Made by a program: the position numbers and the translations under genes
Assembly (NCBI GenBank): GCA_021029095.1
Contig: JAJOHG010000001.1
Coordinates: 1,116,001 to 1,180,000 of the forward strand
Direction of reading: 5' to 3'
Length of the DNA: 64,000 nt
DNA from: Phellopilus nigrolimitatus
Lineage: Eukaryota; Basidiomycota; Agaricomycetes; Hymenochaetales; Hymenochaetaceae
Notes under the pieces: model-generated
What the model was told of the DNA's origin: nothing
The model's input: the letters and a program-made list of their open reading frames with translations, nothing else
The model's database searches: none
Part shown: one piece after another, positions 38,061 through 49,900 of the stretch
How the letters are laid out: the number at the start of each line of letters is the position of its first letter
Position numbering within the stretch: position 1 is the first letter of the stretch

Positions 38061-40176
38061 CTATGATTTCTGCAGTTTCTTTTTCTCCTTCTTCAGTATT
38101 TGTTTCTTCTGCTCAAGCTGAGCGCGCTGTAAAATCACAACCAAGAGTCAGCATTGCCGACGATAATAGTCATAAGCACGAGAAAATCCTACCTCTGTTG
38201 TACGCTTGTTTTCGCTGTATTTCATCTTCTCGTACAGCTTTTTCTGTTTCCGGCTCATCATCATCTTGTTCATATCTAGCTCGCTATCCACCTTCGAGCC
38301 CCCTAAGGCCGCCGCATCTTCTGCTTTCTTCTTTGCCGCCTTGTTGACATTCTTTTCGAAAACCCCAAAATCGACACCTTGCACCTCAGCCTCCAATTCA
38401 GCTGCGCGGAGTTGCTCAGGGTCCGCCGCCGCACGCGCGACAGCGGCATCAAGTGTAGCCTTGCCGCTTGCTTTCTCGCCAACGCTCTCCACGACATCCT
38501 CAGCATCCAAATCCTGCACAGACTCGTCCTCATCTTCACTTTTCGACACCTCCATAGCATCCTGTGCAGCCTGCGTTGGGTCGTACGCGCCAGCCTCCTC
38601 GCCGAATGGACTGAAATGCGGTGGCAAGGTCCTACCTTGCAGATATGGGTCCTCCGGCAGGATCCTCCCCGCGTTTACGCAGTCGACAACCCATTGAGGC
38701 TGAACGTATTTCCGCTTCCTCCTCCGCTCTTTCTCCTGCACCGACTCGTTTGCACTCTCGATCACCGGTCTGTCGATGATGACATGCGTAATCGACTCGT
38801 CAGCGTCGTCAAAAGGAGAACCAGAACCCGAGGTCGCAGGCCAGCCCAGCCGCCCACCAAAGGATCGGACAATGAATTCAAAGAGCGGTCGAGGTGTTTC
38901 ACGAGAGAGAAAGAAAGTGTAAGCAGCGAACAACTTCGTTGCGGTCGATTGGGGGAGTGTCGAAAGAGTCTGTAGGGTCGTTAGAGAAGCAGCCTCTTCT
39001 GGATTTGTTTTTGAAGGTTGGGGGACGAAATCACCATCGGCAATTGCATCGACGACATCCTCTGTCACCAAAGGCATGCTTGTCTCATCGCCTAATGGTG
39101 CCTCCATTGTGATGGTTTTAATAGTTTGGCGAACGTCCTTGCCTAAAACGCGCTTTCCCTCAACCTCAACTTCCTTGGACCCGTTTTCAGTGGCTGTCGG
39201 TCGACGATCTGCCTCTTGCAGGCTGAATGCGCCGACTCCTGCTCCTGCGGCGTCTTTGTCTGCATCGAGGGGCGGCGGATAGACTAGACCCGCGTCTGTA
39301 TAGAGCTTAAAGAAAACGAACCCGAGCAGTGTCTGGTAGAGCTCCAGGAACGTCAACATGACTCGCACATCGACGTCAGTTGGGATCTGCAGGTTGAAAG
39401 TCAAAACGCATACAGCATAATTAAAAGGGCGAAGACACTCACACTTTGCGTGAACTGATATGGGACAAGCCAGGTAATGTTTTGGTCCATTACATCCGCC
39501 TGAAAGTAAACTCCTTTGATTGACAAAAATACCTTCCGAAGCCCACGAGTGTGCATAACATACAACTGCCATTCGGCGGACAGGCGAGCGCAGTTTTCGA
39601 TGAGGGAGGGAGGGAGCTGCGATGCCGAGGGTAAAGAAGCGAAAAGAGATACAAGACAGAGAGCGTCATCTATGTCACGAAGAGCGTCTATGAAAGTTGG
39701 GTATCTAAGAGCATAAAGTCTGAGCAACTCGAAGTCGATAATAAAATCTGACCGACTTGCCTTTCTTTTATAATGTGGTCGAGCTGATAAACGGGCTTGT
39801 TGTCCTCTAAACTCTTAGCACTGCTCCATTCTCCGCGTCCGAGAGCCCTAGCAAGCTTTTTGGCAAAAGCCTTGTGTTCCCGCAGCTTCCGTAAAACAGG
39901 CTCATGCGCCAGGTACGCGATGTCCTTCGCATAGTAAAACGATGTGGGTGCAGAGGACCCTTTGTTCGCCTTTTTCCTGTTTTTCGGCTCCCTAGGGAAT
40001 ATGCCTATGATCTCAAGTCAACAACGAGTGAATGCAAATTAGAAAAGATTCTGACCTTTGAGAATACAAAGTCTGCGGAAGTCCGCAAGGGAGCATTGTA
40101 GCTTTTTTATCGCCGACGAGCGAGTAACGTATGCTTTGGCCGCACCTGCCTTCCCTCTCTGCTTGATTCTGCCCAT
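38061..40176 (-). CDS. NOP7: Pescadillo homologue / ribosome biogenesis protein Nop7
   Basis: The ATG at 40174-40176 starts [11 protein letters not shown] and continues through the Pescadillo N-terminal domain ([92 protein letters not shown]). A BRCT domain follows ([45 protein letters not shown]), then an acidic stretch and a Lys-rich coiled tail ending [10 protein letters not shown] at 38061. Nop7 is part of the Nop7-Erb1-Ytm1 complex needed for 27S pre-rRNA processing in the nucleolus. Intact and of usual length. A divergent promoter of about 200 bp is shared with the SmD2 gene. Confidence 0.96.
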
Positions 40177-40378
40177 GATTTATGAAATACAGTAGAGAGA
40201 CAAGTGAGTTCTGGAGGTAGTCGAGAGGCAGAATCAAAACCGACGAGAAATTAGAGCATGTTTCCCACGCTCTAAACAGCCGTGCAGAATGCATGCAGAA
40301 CGTCGGAGTCGATCAGCTCGGGCCTTCTCATCCTCCTCGATCTACTTGAACGATCGCGGCATAAAATAGCCTGAAGCA

Positions 40379-40986
40379 ATGAGGTACGGTGCAGCCTATC
40401 TCTTTTTTCATCTTTCGCAGAACGCTAACTTTTCTATTGCAGTCAATACGCACATGTTCCCAAATCTGAGCTCGACGAGGCGCAGCTGCGACAGCTTGAG
40501 GAGCACGAGATCTCGCAAGGGCCGTTGTCGGTACTACAGCAGGCAGTCAGGAATCACACCCAAATCCTCATCTCCCTTCGGAACAACAAAAAGCTGCTGG
40601 CTCGCGTCAAGGCGTTCGATAGACATTCGAACATGGTGCGTGGTCGCAACGCTTTCGGAGGAGTACACTCATGAAACGATTTTTTGCAGGTACTTGAAAA
40701 CGTGAAAGAGGCAGGCATTTTTTAAAATAAAATTTTGTGTCCTAACCTAACTCAGCTGCTGCAGATGTGGACAGAGGTACCAAAAGGCAAAAACAAGAAG
40801 CCAGTGAACAAGGATCGGTTCATTAGCAAGATGTTCTTACGGTATGTCCTTTACTATTTCCGAGTTTCATCCGGTTCTCATATCTTTTCAGAGGTGACTC
40901 CGTGATCTTGAGTGAGTACTGTATTGATCCTGAAGCATGGCGATGTAGAATTGACACATTCTATAGTCTTACGGAACCAGGCATAG
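40379..40986 (+). CDS. SMD2: Small nuclear ribonucleoprotein Sm D2
   Basis: After a tiny first exon (ATGAG) the protein reads [20 protein letters not shown], then [60 protein letters not shown] and MFLRGDSVILILRNQA. It is nearly co-linear with human SmD2, both Sm motifs being present. Stop at 40984-40986. Five introns; the third (40711-40764) must begin with GC rather than GT for the frame to hold (VKE joined to MWTEV), with a CTAAC branch site and TGCAG end. SmD2 is one of the seven core Sm proteins that form a ring on U1, U2, U4 and U5 snRNAs. Confidence 0.97.
40711..40764 (+). other. GC-AG intron in the SmD2 gene
   Basis: Exon sequence ends GTGAAAGAG, the intron starts GCAGGC, has CTAAC at 40742-40746 and ends GCTGCAG. 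Only this GC donor joins the conserved VKE and MWTEV codons in phase. Confidence 0.8.
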
Positions 40987-41330
40987 AACTTTTTGGTCGA
41001 TTTTTGAACTTTGTACATCGTGCCTTGCTGGCCGCTGTTGTTATATTATCCCTTGTGCATTTACGATAATCCAAGCACTGAGCTGAAATTTCGAGTGCGA
41101 CATTTTGAGCAGATGCAAGTGTCGGTACTTCTACTAATACTAATGAGAGGGAGAAGGACGGCCCGGATTTCTGAGATCGACGGGAGCAGCGGACCGCCAG
41201 CTCCGCTCCTTGCTTTAGTTCTGCATACAAGTACGACGACCATGGTCACCGGAGAAATGGCATCGCTAGTGTTCTCGTTTTCCTTCCTCTTTCCTCTCCC
41301 TGTCCCATTCGACTTGACTCGATCAACAAA

Positions 41331-43346
41331 ATGGCTATCGAATCAAAGAATTTGAACGTCCTCATGTGTAAGTCCGATATACGGATTACCTAGTCCATAA
41401 TGCTGATCGCATGTGCATACGCTGACCAGGCGGTACCGTAAGTTGACCTTTACCATATTGTCAAAGGATGTGTGAAGATTCTCTGCGAACAGGGAGAGTA
41501 CACCACAGGATGGACTGGCTCTGGTGCCTCTAAATCGGACAAGAAAGTGTGTATTCGATTCTTGGCTGCATAGTCTTTGCTTTTAATCACTTCGCAATCC
41601 CACTCAGGTCGGAGTATGTCCCAAGCCATTAGCTGAATGCCGAAGCGCCTGCTCATTGAACAAAAGGTCGTCGGCCTGACTCTGTTCGATCTGCGTAGAC
41701 GACAGAAGGTCGACCAGCTCAGCATGGTCGGCGTCAATGGTTCGAAGTTCCCCGCCGTCCGCCAGCATCTCCAGGAGAACATTGGGAACGTGTACAAGGA
41801 CATGGACACCTCGTGCGTACTCGTCCGTTCATCGCCTTTTTTTGCATACTGGCTCATTGGAATAACCGCCGCCAGCTTCGTAGCTTATCCTGACGAAGGC
41901 AAGACTGATCCGGAAGCTTGTAAGAGCGCTCATTTGACCAGCGAGGAACACAGATCCTCATTTATTTTGTTTGTAGATAAATCTGCTATCGATGCTTTGA
42001 AGCCTGGAGACGCAGTCATCATCTTCACTCCGGACAGTGCGTCGTGTATCCGTTCGGGTATTTTTCCGGAACTATAACTCAGATCGTACGTAGGCACGCA
42101 TTACCCGATTTCGCTCTATGCACTGGAGCGTGGTCTCCATGTCCTCGTAACGAAGCCGGCAACCCAGAAGCTCTCCCATCACATCGAGCTCATCGAGGCG
42201 GCGAAGAAGAACAACGTGGTATGCTTCGTTGAGCACCACAAACGGTAACTCTCGATAAACATCTGCAAGCCTATCTGCAGACTTACACAAATTTTGTTGG
42301 GTTGAACCATTAGTTTCGATCCTGTTTACAGTGACGCGAAAGCCCGAGCTGCTTCCCTCGGCGAGTTCAATTTCTTCAATGCCTGGATGAGCCAGCCGAA
42401 GAGCCAGCTCGAGACATTCCGAGCTTGGGCTGGGAAAGACAGCGACATCAGGTCTTCATCGCCTCTCTATTCAATGACAATAAAAGACGAGCTCACATCC
42501 ATGTTCTAATCAGTTACTACCTGTCTTCTCATCACATCGATATCTGCTGTTGGATTTTGCAGGGAAAGGCCGTGCCTACGCGTGTGGTTGCGAGCGCGGC
42601 GACGGGTATCGCTACGGGCGACCCATACAATTGTGTGGACAACACGGAGGACACGATCACGCTCCTTGTCGACTGGCAGTCGCTTTCCAGCTCGCGGCAC
42701 AAGGGCACCGCCGTCTACACGGCGTCGTGGACCGCACCACTCAAAGCCGGCGTGCACTCCGCACAGCACTGGTACTATATGGGTGAAAAGGCGAGCGCAG
42801 ATCCATCTAAGATTCCGACTGAGCCTGGACGTCGACTGACTGAGCCGGATTATCCCAGGGAGATATCACTGTCGACCAGGCGCATCGCGGATACGACATC
42901 ACTGTGGATGACACCGGGAAGACCTAGTTAGTATTTCATTCCTTTCGCTAGCCTGTGCGCTGATCAAATATCGCTTACCCTTCCCGCGCCTGTTTATCAC
43001 CAGCTATAACCCGTTTTAGTAAGTCTCCTTCCAAATTTGGCTTGCCGGGAGGTGTGACGCTCATCTTCCTTATTATTGATCTTACAGTATGAAATACTCG
43101 CCATCGGAATCCGGGCACTTCGACGGGCAGCGGGGATACGGCTACGTGTCGATCGAGAAGTTCATCGATGCCGCGAAAGCCGTCAACGCGGGCGAGAGCA
43201 AGCCAGAGGACTTCGACGCACACGGGCTTCCGACGATCGCCAACACAGTGCTTACCACTGCTATTCTGAATGCCGGTAGGATCAGCCTCGACGAGAAGCG
43301 ACCTGTCGGTATCAAGCTTAGCGGGAACCAGTGGGCACTCGAATAG
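41331..43346 (+). CDS. Gfo/Idh/MocA-family oxidoreductase
   Basis: The ATG at 41331 starts [20 protein letters not shown], where the GTGEYTTG turn takes the place of the usual glycine-rich NAD(P) loop. It continues with [52 protein letters not shown] with the catalytic Lys of the EKP-like motif, [20 protein letters not shown] and HHKRFDPVY. The C-terminal half ([68 protein letters not shown]) is the beta-sheet substrate domain. Stop at 43344-43346. The gene is cut into many exons, including two microexons of 8 nt (41430-41437) and 6 nt (41608-41613), plus a probable GC-AG intron (42791-42858). Substrate unknown; the family mostly oxidises sugars and polyols. Confidence 0.85.
41430..41437 (+). 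other. 8-nt microexon of the oxidoreductase gene
   Basis: GCGGTACC is preceded by GACCAG and followed by GTAAGT. It supplies the C-G-T codons of LMCGTGEYTT; skipping it breaks the frame and removes the cofactor-binding turn. Confidence 0.8.
41608..41613 (+). other. 6-nt microexon of the oxidoreductase gene
   Basis: GTCGGA, preceded by CACTCAG and followed by GTATGT, codes for the first Val-Gly of VGVVGL. Flanking introns are about 41547-41607 and 41614-41666. Its length is a multiple of three, so skipping would remove two residues without a frameshift. Confidence 0.72.
42791..42858 (+). other. Probable GC-AG intron in the oxidoreductase gene
   Basis: GAAAAG is followed by GCGAGC; the acceptor is TATCCCAG. 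Removing this segment joins YYMGEK to [11 protein letters not shown] in phase. The nearest GT donor (42783) gives the wrong frame. Confidence 0.6.
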
Positions 43347-45406
43347 GTGTGGCGGCACCGCGCACATAAGTACAAAAATAATGTGATTGTAGGAGCAACA
43401 AAAACATCGGGGAGCAGTGTATTCTTTACATTTCGTTATTTGGAAATTTGCAAGATAAGTCTTTGAAACTGGATCAGTCCGTTGACGGGGCTTCCAAGGC
43501 AAACTTGCAATAGCAGGGCCGGCAACATCGGGCAAGGTGGATAGCGACGTCGAGCACGTTCTTCGACTATCACTGCAGTCAGCGCAGAGAACGGTGTCTG
43601 CATAACGCCGGGACAGAAATAAGAATGCAGAGTGGTTGCATGACCATTCGATCAAGGCCCAAGCGCCCGAGATGTGAGCTGATAGAAGGGGCATATATCT
43701 AGATAATGGAATACACAGGCCGGTCAGCGCGGTAGAGGTCGTCAGGCAGGCTTAGACCAGGCTCAGCGGTGTCGACGATCGTTCTTAGGAGAAAGAAAGA
43801 GACGGCCGAATGGGAGCGGATAAGCACGACATCGGATCGGCGTCCTCTATATATGCGCGTGTATGCGCATTCCGACGTCATACCAAGTAAACCGAAATGC
43901 AGCCACGAAAAAATCAACCCATTCTATGCATCACGGACCCTTGCAAACCCGTGGAGACCCGTGGAGACCCGTGCTGCGGTGCGGACTCGATAAGCACGCT
44001 CACGTAGCAAAACTACACCTACGAGCATATTTGCGAAACACTCCGCCCAAGGTTCTGAAGCACGCACGCCAGCATCGCCTCCAATACCGTCTCATCTCCC
44101 AGGCTAGGGTTAAGAAGCTGATCTTCTGTCAGCCTCCCTCTCCTCGTTATTTTCAAAACCATAGATCATCACGCGTTAACAGGGGTTCGCTATCATCGCA
44201 GTATCCTCCACTCCGCAATTTGGCCCTTACCACGCTGCATTGTGAAGGAGAACAAGGGGCGTTGTTCGGTCGAACCACCTGTCTGACAACCATTAGCCCT
44301 TTTTAATCCCATATCCTTCGCCTTCTAATGTATCCGTCTTCTCCCAATCACACTTCCTTATCTTTCCTTTCCCTTTCACTCGTGAGATCCCTTTGAGGAA
44401 TGCATTGAATAAATAAAATGCTGAGCACTTGTGTTACGATTGCTGACGAGATGGTTACGAATGGAAAACCTTCGCTTATCATCGCCTTCGATGCTGGTAC
44501 TAAGAGAACAGTGAGAAAGAGTTGGAGGTTGTTGCAACATGCGGTAGAACGACGACGGAAGGAAGAGGGACAAACGGAAAGGGCAGGAAAAAAGTGTGAA
44601 TACGACCAACTATAATGTGCACGAGAAGGTAGAATGGGGAGAGTTCAATTGTTGACCTCTTGAAAGACACGGTTGCGGAAATGGAACTAAAAAAAGAATA
44701 AGTCAAAGGGGTGCCCACGACCCATGCCACGGCTAACGCACGCAGCTAAGGAGAGAGAGACATGGAACGAGAAGTGGTGCGAGGGTAAAAAGGTGATGCG
44801 CGGGGTAATCATGGTGGTGGAATACTAAAGTGGTGGATGCGATAAAGGAAGGAAGGAGTACTGATATCGAATGAATGTTGCAGTGATTGTAAAGTGCGAT
44901 GGATAAATGAAACGATACGAGCACAAGAAAAAGGAATTGCAGAAAAAGGGATTGCAGACTGGAGTGATTAGTCCATTCGACTTGGTACACAATCGCGACT
45001 CGCATAAAGCCCGGATAAGAATGAAAGAAAGACCATCCTTCTTGTGAAACAGAGGCGTGTACTCGTCGACTTGATGTGCGCCGTCCGGTCCAGGGATGGA
45101 GGTGTGTAGTGCGATGAGTGCGATGAGAAGAGACGATTGAGATGTAGGAATGCATGGAATGATTGAGTTTGCTGAGACAAAGAAATTGCGCGAGGGATGC
45201 CATTTTGGTGGCGATTGACGTATATGATAGAGTACATTTTGGTTTGAGGAGGAAAGGAGGACGATTCGGGTAAAGCGCCGGACTACGACAGAAAGGATAA
45301 GGAGATACACAGCAACCAGAGGATACGACCACAATTGAATGGTGAACGTGGCGCTTGTAACGCAAACAGACTATGACGATTGCGCGAAGGACGATAATTA
45401 CTTTCG
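43347..45406. other. 2-kb non-coding stretch between two convergent genes
   Basis: Open frames here (for example 43867-44306 on plus and 44733-45410 on minus) have no recognisable domain and unlikely composition, so I treat them as chance. A 10-base unit GTGGAGACCC is repeated at 43951-43970. The minus-strand sequence next to the cyclin stop is C/T-rich and may be a long 3' UTR of the cyclin mRNA. Confidence 0.45.
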
Positions 45407-46915
45407 TCATGAGACTTGACGAACAGGGGACGGCGCGAGCACATTACGGTCGTGCAGAACAGGCCGACTGTAATAGTCCTGTGAAGGACAATCATCCGCT
45501 GCATTCGAGTACTTCGTCGACACGGAAGAGTCGTAGATTGCCGGGACATTCTCCTTGTCGTTCTGAGTAGATACAACATTCTGCGAAGGTAAGAACGGGT
45601 CAACAGCGTACGCAGGGCTCGTTGGCGTAATAGGCATGTCGACATCGTCCGATGACGAGTCCGTAGACACAGACATCGAGCTCATAGGCGTGCTGAGCGC
45701 AGAAAGGGGATTACGCGACGAGACGGGCGTGGCCGGAATGAGGCACGGGAGGACATTCCGTACAAATCGGTTTCCAGTGAGGTACCATTGCACAGTGTGG
45801 GTGGACGCCTTCGAGTAGAACGGGAAGGAGTACTTCTTGACGAGTGTCTCTGAGAGGTCAGAGACGCTCCTCGAAAGGCGTTGGTCAAGTAGCTCGACGA
45901 CCTCGATAACATCAGCAGGTTCGTCATATATCCGTCGAGGTTCCTGGCAGACATGACGCGCAAGGATAAGCGAGGCGAGAGCGATGGCGGAGGGGCAGAA
46001 CTTAATAAAGTCACGGTAAAACAGTGTGATCTCCATCAAGAATCTAGCAACATGCTGCACCCTCGCACTCTCCTCGTACGAGCCACAACAGTAAAAACGC
46101 ATCCAAGCTTCAGCCGTGGGATGACCCAAAGTCCACTGGATAGTCGCAAGAACGTGGCCTTCCATTTGAATAAAGGCCGATTCGTCGTAAGTCTCGCGGC
46201 AGATCTGTACGAGGTCTGTAACTGTCGGAACACGCTCCTTCGCATCCTCGAATTTGGCAGCAATCCAGAGCGCCGCGCAACCCACGAGCTGGTAGTGCTT
46301 CGTATAGACGATACGACGAGACACATACCGGTCTACGATGTTCAGAGCGAGGTATAGAGTCTCCGGACGTAGGCGGAAAGTGAAATGGATCTCGATGATG
46401 AATTCAACAAGACAAGGGCGCATGTGCCATCGAATTTCGGGCTGTTGGTCCATAGCAGATGCAGAACTCATTGTGTAGAGCTACACATAGATCGGGGTTC
46501 AAAACGCGAAATTTGACACTTTAGTTAGGGGACTGACCTCCATCGTATGCATGTATGCACAGATCTCGTCACGGTACTCCTCTTCAATGAAAATCCCCTC
46601 CATCCGGTACGCTAACAACTGTGTTTCGCGCTGTCGTACGAAGTGCAGCCTGACTTTAATGGACGTAGGCGTTCTTCGCGGTACGGAGTTTGGCGAGCTT
46701 GCGCCCCGGTGTTTTTGAATAGCATCGCGATGAGGAGAAGGACGCTTCTTAGGGTAGAGCTGATTGCGTGCGTTACGCGTGGAAGTTGAGGATACGTCCT
46801 TCATGGTGAGCGTCGGAATAGAGATCGAGACGGTTTGATTTGCGAGCGTGGGCGAACTATGAGGCAGAGGAGGAGAAGAAAGAGGAGAATTAGCCACCCA
46901 GTGGTATATAGACAT
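45407..46915 (-). CDS. G1-type cyclin (Cln family)
   Basis: The first exon (ATG at 46913-46915, MSIYHWVANSPLSSPPL) has a basic region and ends FIEEEYRDEICAYMHTME. After an intron (46481-46537) comes the cyclin box: EIRWHMRPCLVEFIIEIHFT, FRLRPETLYLALNIVDRYVS, YQLVGCAALWIAAKFEDAKE, RVPTVTDLVQIC and FIQMEGHVLATIQWTLGHPT. A second cyclin fold (FLMEITLFYRDFIKFCPSAI) and a Ser/Thr-rich tail of about 150 residues follow, ending at 45407. The Arg/Lys/Asp residues of the MRPCLVEF and AAKFED motifs that contact the CDK are present. It would act with Cdc28/Cdk1 at Start. The tail is rich in Ser-Pro and Thr-Pro, typical phosphodegron material for rapid turnover (inference). Confidence 0.9.
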
Positions 46916-49900
46916 AGCGTAAAGGAGAGTGTAAAAACGGGTAATATAAAAAAGGAAGGATGCGATAGTGGTCGCGAGACGTGTCGCGACCGCGTGCAAA
47001 GACGTGTACGATCCACGGTCCACGGCCCACGGCCCACTGTCCACAGTAATCAAGCCCGCGGTTGCAAGAAACACGCGCTGAGCTGCAGGAAGAGGACGAT
47101 GATGGTGGTCAAGATAAAGGGACGAGTGGCACCAACGGTGGCAGCCATATGCAGCCGGACTCGGTCGGAATACGAATTGACGCGAGCCACCTCGCTCAAC
47201 ATAACACGAGCGATCGGCCCAAATCAGGAAAACGAAAGAGAGAAAGCAGAAAAACGTACTGTGAACAAAACACGATTCATACGCTATCTGAGGGGGATAA
47301 ACGACGCACGCGGGTGGGCAGGAATATACTGGAGAGAGGGTGGGTGAGATAAGGCTGCTCGTGAGGTATAGCGTGAAGAAGAGAAGAGGAAGAAGGGTAC
47401 ACCGCGTCGGACGAGGGGATGACGGCGGCGGTCGTCGACAGACGAGATGTCGACGACGAGAGGGAGGGGGGAAGGAGAGAAAAGGAGATGGAGACGGGAA
47501 GAGGAGGCCAGGACCTATAAGGAATGGCAGAAGGAGCATCTACGATCATCAACACCCTCGCTCATTTCACATCGATTTAGGACACCTTAACCCTGCCGCA
47601 TTCGGCCCACCTCGAACCCGGTCTCGGTCTCGGCACCTACCGCACGACAACCATCACCTCCTTCCTTACCCCCCATTTGGTATCTCTTTGCCACACATAA
47701 TCCGGAATACTCCCAAATAATCCTCAACTTTTTCCCACCATCGTCGCCAACGTAAAACACAGCATTCCTTTTAGGGAATAAAATAGTCACATCACACTTC
47801 CCCAGCTGCAACTTTCCTTCCGCCGGAAAACACGTTTCTCGTCGAACAACCACCAACCCTCGTGCAATGACGTATCGCAAAATGAATCTGAGACATCGCT
47901 CACCTTCGGTGTATTCTGCTGGAAATCCAATAATGATGGCTGCAAGATCCATTGTGCAGACTCGTCAACGCGTGATCTCGTTGGAGCAACTTCGACGCCC
48001 TCCTCACCTTGTTTGCCAGAATTCGCCCCCGATGCAATCCGAGGGTCAGGCGATTCAATCTGGGTCCGGACCTTCCGCACCGTGGCGCTGCGTCAGTTCT
48101 CGTTCTGCATTCCATCCCGAAAATCATCGCTTTACTCACAATGGGTGAAATCGCCGGATGTCTGGCGAGTAAGGATAGTGCTAATAGGTGGATAGGTATG
48201 TGGTGATTAGATGACCTCGAGAAATTACTGCGAGTCAAAAGTATATGCGGTATGTGTTGGAGCGAGCAAAAGAAAGGACGGTGAATGAATGACTGATGGG
48301 ATCCGTTTTTGAGTGCGGAGAAGGGCCGTTGGATGTCCTTTGTTCGCAGGAGACGCCGGGGGCTCTAAAGAGACAAGGTCGTCGGAGATGGATAAGAAAA
48401 ACCGGTCTTGAGTGGACACAGTCGCGTCCGTTGGGAGAAGTGGACGTAGGGGGATGAAAAACAAAATGCACAGGCAGCGTCGTGCGTGGCCAGTTATCAA
48501 GGCGGGGGAAGTGACCGAAGGGTTAGATGTTTCAAACAAAATGCGTTCAAGGCGTGTTCCTTTCTCCATTGGAGTAATTGAGTGTGGTCGGCACACCAGA
48601 ACCGGACAAGACGCCTGATTGCCTACCACGTTCCCGCCTGCAGGCATGATTCTCGGTACACTACGTGTGCCAAATCTGTCTGTGATCCCCCTAGATAACT
48701 TCATTTACTATGCCGTGTCTGATCCTCGAAATCTCTTCTGTGTCATGCCTCTTCATCTGCGTCCGATACGGCCGTACGTGCACCGTTTGCGCTGCCTTCG
48801 CTGTTCATGTCGTGTGGCGGCTCGCGTCCGGAACGCTCTTGTTCTCGCTAGCTTTCGACGATTCGAATGTTCTGCAGACACGTTGCCTCATAATAATTAC
48901 GTGCAGGATACATCGCAGGGTTCCGCTTGCGCTAAAGACCCTTTTTTGAGCATGGTCATGTCATGATGTCGTAGCGGCTTTTCGCCTCATCAAAACGCCA
49001 TAGGTCTTGCCGCTCATGCAGGTACGCGATCGGGCGTCGGTCCTAAGCTATTTTATCCATGCGATATAAGATCGCGCCGGAAACACCATTTTCGCACATC
49101 TTAATATTGATGCTAACCTCGTGAATTGTATGCGACGCAGCCGCATATACGCGACACTCGGTCTACTAAAATCCTACCCCTTCCATCAATCACACCGTCT
49201 AAGTATTTCGTGGAAGAGGGACACTCAAGGATAGCGTACAAATCAGCTGTACAGAGGAAGAGACCTTGTATTTGGATCGATTATGACCAAAATACCTGGA
49301 TGTAGTCTCGATAAGTTATACCCATCATTGAGAACGATGATCTGTTCATCTTTCTATTCAACTTGTTACCGTTCTACTTTACGGATTCGCCTTTGCAAGT
49401 AATACACTAAAGCGGTTGGCTTACTCATGTGCATTCTATACGGCGAAAACAGAGGCCGGAGGTGTGATTTCGAAGATCAGAGGTCCCCTTCACCGGTGAG
49501 AACGGAAAGGAATCAGAGAACAAAGCCAATCACAATTAAGATTCTACATGCTCCGACCTTCCCATTATTCCCTCGTTACGAATTCGGTCTCGAGACAGGC
49601 CAAGGAGTTATGGAAAACCACTTGAGCCGTTACAAAGCTGTGTATACTCGGCGCTAACAGTTAAATGGAGTGCCTTTGTGTGCGATCACTAGCACAGCAT
49701 CGCTCGGAGTATGTGACCCTGTATATATGCAGATGGTATCACAATTCTCTTCGAGGATGTACGGCGCTCGGGATTTGACTGTTATTTTATCCCCATCATC
49801 CCCGAGACGATGTTCAATGGTGATTAATTGAGCAAATCCTGGCGATTAAGCGCACGTCTAAATGCGTATATGACGAAGACGTTGCAAGCTCCGGCGCTCC

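Noticed and set aside
42975..43694. 239-codon minus-strand open frame under the oxidoreductase 3' end
   Set aside because: It is antisense to a well-supported exon; a codon-bias shadow.
43948..43973. 10-bp GTGGAGACCC repeat as a functional array
   Set aside because: Only two full copies and a fragment; too short to be more than slippage.
43867..44306. 147-codon plus-strand open frame
   Set aside because: No recognisable domain, unusual His/Arg-rich composition, and no splice partners.
44733..45410. 225-codon minus-strand open frame downstream of the cyclin
   Set aside because: Composition is a His/Ser/Tyr/Val mixture from C/T-rich DNA, it overlaps the cyclin stop, and no domain is visible. 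More likely 3' UTR.
46916..47539. Upstream extension of the cyclin reading frame to 47539
   Set aside because: The extension has hydrophobic, low-complexity composition with no cyclin similarity, and it contains the 7-bp minisatellite. The ATG at 46915 gives a normal cyclin N terminus.
48619..48966. 115-codon plus-strand open frame in the cyclin upstream gap
   Set aside because: No domain, no upstream promoter features or splicing, and Arg/Cys-rich composition unlike the real genes here.
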